Shown here: positions 31,829 through 34,085 of the stretch, in pieces
Position numbering within the stretch: position 1 is the first letter of the stretch
Layout of the letters: each line of letters starts with the position of its first letter
Assembly: GCA_029004695.1 (NCBI GenBank)
Contig: JAQVZB010000002.1
Coordinates: 1-34,085 of the forward strand
Length of the DNA: 34,085 nt
Source: Bacilli bacterium
GTDB lineage: Bacteria; Bacillota_I; Bacilli_A; RF39; UBA660
Reading direction: 5' to 3'
The notes under the pieces: model-generated
Seen by the model: only the letters and a program-made list of their open reading frames with translations
What the model was told of the DNA's origin: nothing
The model's database searches: none
Program-made: the position numbers and the translations under genes

Positions 31829-33190
31829 TTAACCTTTTTCTACTATTTTTATATTTACTGTTGTAACTTTAGGTATTAAATTAATTCTAACATCATCTAT
31901 TGATACAATTATTGGAACCTCATGAGTACCAGGACCATATCCATTCAAGTCTATTTGAGCTTTTATAGAAGTCAATTCAATATTATCAAGTACACTTTGA
32001 ACTCCTTTAGCAATAACCGTAATAGCTCGATCAGCTTCACTAACAGCTCCTACACTATAATTACTTCCTAAATTTATTGATTCAATCTGAATATTATTAA
32101 ATTCTTTACTTACTTCAGATTGTAAAGATACATCTACACTAGTTGTTGTTTCAGTCATAAATCTTACCCCCGCTGGTTTGGTTAAAGAAACACTAAAAGT
32201 TTTATCAGTACTTAAGCCATCAATATTTATAATAGCTTTAATATAGTCTAAATTATCAATGATCGATTGTTCTCCATATACTTTTACTTTATTAACTGAG
32301 CTAGTTGCATTAGATATTGCATAACCGACTGTTAATGTTCCTTCAGTAACTACTTTAACTGGTAATTCAACATAATAAGAATCTACAATGATTGAAGCAC
32401 TTACCTTAGCTGGTACAATCTCTACATTTTCTATTTTAACTCCATTATTATCATAAGCTACTAAAATTATTGAATCAACTATAAATGTTCCTTTTTCTGT
32501 TAAATTTGCGGCCTTTAAATCAATTAAAGCTTTAACTGAAGATACCGTTTCTAATGCTTCTGCTGAACCTTTGACAATAACTTCATTACGATCCAATTTT
32601 ACATCTTTGATTGATAATTTATTATCTAATTTATCTTGATATAATAAATCATATGATAAAGATTTTACTGTACTTATCTTTTCACTTATTTTAACAGTAA
32701 TACTACTCGGATCTAATTTATAATCAACCGAACCTATACTATGATTATATTTAAATTTTACTTTATATTGTCCAGTAGTATAACCACTTAAATCTAGTAT
32801 TACTTCATGTTCTCCTAATTGTTTAGCTAAGTATAAATCACTTTTTCTTCCTATTAAAGTAATATCTACTGTTTCAGGTACCCCTTCAACAACATAAGCT
32901 TCCTCATTATAAATAAGCTTAACTGGTTGAGCAGTAAGAACTTCAGCTTCTTCAGTAACTAAACTAATTGCTTTAGTATCAATTAATAAAAACATTATAA
33001 TTGCACAAAATAGAGAAATATAAATTAATATATTTGGTCGATTCAATATTCTTTCGAATTTACCACCATTATTTTTAGATAATTCACTAATTCGATAAAT
33101 AATTCTGCTTATTGGAATAATGATAAATTTATCTATTATATTATAAATAAATTTGAAAAATGATCCTAAAACTTTGATTATTTTATTCAT
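31829..33190 (-). CDS. cdaR: CdaR, YbbR-domain regulator of diadenylate cyclase
   Basis: An extracytoplasmic, membrane-anchored partner of CdaA. The 453 residues have a basic N-terminal cytoplasmic part, one membrane helix (ILIYISLFCAIIMFLLID, ~residues 55-72), then about four YbbR repeats, each beta-rich with patterns such as VEGVPETVDITLIGRKSDL and VYGEQSIIDNLDYIKA. Several in-frame ATGs lie near the start. The one at 33190 is preferred since AGGTGA ends 5 bases before it, and it gives an 8-base overlap with the cdaA stop, as between dacB and spmA here. A terminator follows, so glmM, the usual third gene, is not in this operon. Confidence 0.9.
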   Translation of the reverse strand: MNKIIKVLGSFFKFIYNIIDKFIIIPISRIIYRISELSKNNGGKFERILNRPNILIYISLFCAIIMFLLIDTKAISLVTEEAEVLTAQPVKLIYNEEAYVVEGVPETVDITLIGRKSDLYLAKQLGEHEVILDLSGYTTGQYKVKFKYNHSIGSVDYKLDPSSITVKISEKISTVKSLSYDLLYQDKLDNKLSIKDVKLDRNEVIVKGSAEALETVSSVKALIDLKAANLTEKGTFIVDSIILVAYDNNGVKIENVEIVPAKVSASIIVDSYYVELPVKVVTEGTLTVGYAISNATSSVNKVKVYGEQSIIDNLDYIKAIINIDGLSTDKTFSVSLTKPAGVRFMTETTTSVDVSLQSEVSKEFNNIQIESINLGSNYSVGAVSEADRAITVIAKGVQSVLDNIELTSIKAQIDLNGYGPGTHEVPIIVSIDDVRINLIPKVTTVNIKIVEKG

Positions 33191-33998
33191 CATCTTCACC
33201 TTCCTCATCATCTGCATCATAGAAAGCTTCCATTTTCGGTTTCAATTCTTCTAATAACAATAATCTAAACTCTTCTAAAGTTAAATTATAATTTAAATTA
33301 CTATCAACAGCAATACTAATTCTACCTGTTTCTTCTGATACAATTAAGGCAATAGCATCTGTTTCTTCAGCAATTCCTAAAGCAGCTCGATGACGGGTTC
33401 CTAATTTTTTATTTACACTTGGATTCATGCTCGTTTTAAAAACAGCCCCAGCACAAGTTAAGCGATCACCTTGAATAATAACTCCTCCATCATGTAACGG
33501 ATTAGCCGGATAGAAAATCGATTCCAACAAAATCGATGTAATATCTGCATATATTTTATGGGCAGGAACAATATATTCTTGTAATGATACATTTCTTTCA
33601 ATTATAATTAATGCTCCAATTCGATTTCTTTTTAAGTATTCAATTGCACCCATAATTTCAAAGACAACTCTTTCCCTTTCATCAACTGTTAAAACTTTAT
33701 GCCTTCCTAATAATTGACTTCTTCCTATTGATTCTAAAACAGCTCTAATTTCAGGTTGAAAAATAATTATAAGTGCTAAGGGACCCCAAGATATTACATA
33801 TTCTAAAAGTACACCAACAGTGTATAAGTTTAATAAATTACTAAAAATCTTAATAATTACAACTATTGCTACTCCTTTAAAGATTAATACTAATTTTACA
33901 TTATTTTTTAAATTCTTAAGTAAATAATAAAAGATAAACCATACTATACTTATATCAATTATTTTTGTTACTATATTCCATAATGACATTAACGTCAT
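33183..33998 (-). CDS. cdaA: Diadenylate cyclase CdaA
   Basis: Makes the second messenger cyclic di-AMP from two ATP. The 271 residues have three N-terminal membrane helices (~10-80) and a DisA_N catalytic domain with PLHDGGVII, where the first motif is usually DGA and here DGG, and GTRHRAALG (the RHR motif), followed by VSEETGRISIAV. The C-terminus ends in a very acidic tail (DADDEEGEDDE) not typical of Bacillus CdaA. The ATG at 33998 has AGGAG about ten bases upstream; an ATG three codons later is an alternative. It is first in the cdaA-cdaR operon. Confidence 0.95.
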   Translation of the reverse strand: MTLMSLWNIVTKIIDISIVWFIFYYLLKNLKNNVKLVLIFKGVAIVVIIKIFSNLLNLYTVGVLLEYVISWGPLALIIIFQPEIRAVLESIGRSQLLGRHKVLTVDERERVVFEIMGAIEYLKRNRIGALIIIERNVSLQEYIVPAHKIYADITSILLESIFYPANPLHDGGVIIQGDRLTCAGAVFKTSMNPSVNKKLGTRHRAALGIAEETDAIALIVSEETGRISIAVDSNLNYNLTLEEFRLLLLEELKPKMEAFYDADDEEGEDDE

Positions 33999-34027
33999 AT
34001 AAATCTCACTCCTTTAGTAGTATAGAT

Positions 34028-34036
34028 ATTATATCA
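34028..34036 (-). promoter_or_regulatory. Extended -10 promoter of cdaA-cdaR
   Basis: TGATATAAT on the minus strand (TATAAT at 34033-34028), about 30 bases before the cdaA start. No convincing -35 is present. The remaining bases to the right edge show nothing recognisable. Confidence 0.5.
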
Positions 34037-34085
34037 AAATTTTTAATAAAATACATCACCCAATTTAAAAAAGATAATACTATTT

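Noticed and set aside
33480..33500. CdaA DGA motif changed to DGG as a sign of inactivity
   Set aside because: The Asp and the RHR motif are intact, and a Gly at this position is a conservative change that may be common in the family, so no loss of activity is claimed.
1..34085. Mycoplasma code (TGA as tryptophan)
   Set aside because: TGA cleanly ends rbfA, infB, nusA, spoVAD, spoVAE and the phosphohexomutase at the expected lengths, and conserved tryptophans are TGG.
1..34085. Mobile elements, CRISPR arrays, tRNA or rRNA genes
   Set aside because: No transposase, integrase, direct-repeat array or cloverleaf/rRNA-like sequence could be found by reading both strands.

Overview
The window is a densely packed, very AT-rich stretch of a bacterial chromosome. 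It comes from a low-GC, spore-forming member of the Bacillota. CotE, the dacB-spmA-spmB-rluB order, YlbM/TmcAL, an L20-leader infC operon, CdaA/CdaR, RNase J and small AT-rich genes with strong AGGAGG or AGGTGA ribosome sites point to an early-branching or reduced Bacilli lineage, perhaps a gut commensal near the Mollicutes/Erysipelotrichia side. The species cannot be named from the sequence. The standard code is used: TGA ends several genes that sit tightly against their neighbours, and tryptophan is TGG. I see no tRNA, rRNA, IS element, prophage or CRISPR, and no gene-free stretch longer than about 260 bases.

Layout: 1-5200 holds the tail of a + strand gene, then the minus-strand rimP-nusA-rnpM-infB-rbfA-truB translation operon with its promoter and terminator. 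5200-8500 holds a DNPH1-like hydrolase, tmcAL, the rpsP-khpA pair, cotE and a HIT protein. 8500-10000 is the infC-rpmI-rplT operon behind a consensus promoter and an L20-type attenuator. 10080-19340 is mainly a spore region: a gerA germinant-receptor operon on the + strand, then on the minus strand a BspA-like surface protein, spoVAC-AD-AE, a sigmaF-like factor, a SpoIIAA-like STAS protein and an unrecognised membrane-anchored protein. 19500-22700 carries rnjA, a ZIP transporter and a CmpB-family membrane protein. 22740-25620 is dacB-spmA-spmB-rluB. 25680-28040 and 31360-31764 carry type IV pilus parts (prepilin peptidase, PilC, a pilin). The right end has a YqfQ-like spore protein, a phosphohexomutase, gpmI, and the cyclic-di-AMP pair cdaA-cdaR.

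How the genes fit together: three themes recur, namely ribosome assembly and translation initiation, endospore development and germination (cotE, gerA, spoVA, sigF, dacB/spmAB, yqfQ), and the cell surface (pilus, BspA-like protein, envelope sugar and c-di-AMP signalling).

The most unusual observations are: (1) the sigmaF locus has no spoIIAB between the STAS gene and the sigma gene, and the STAS protein has Asn where SpoIIAA carries its phosphorylated Ser58; (2) ribosomal protein L20 carries an extra C-terminal SAP/Rho-N-like module; (3) infC has no possible ATG start for full-length IF3 and probably starts at AUA, behind a leader with mutually exclusive hairpins; (4) RimP has only its N-terminal domain; (5) the rpsP promoter's -35 box is embedded in the cotE terminator stem; (6) a terminator-like hairpin at the ZIP gene start displays the ribosome site in its loop.
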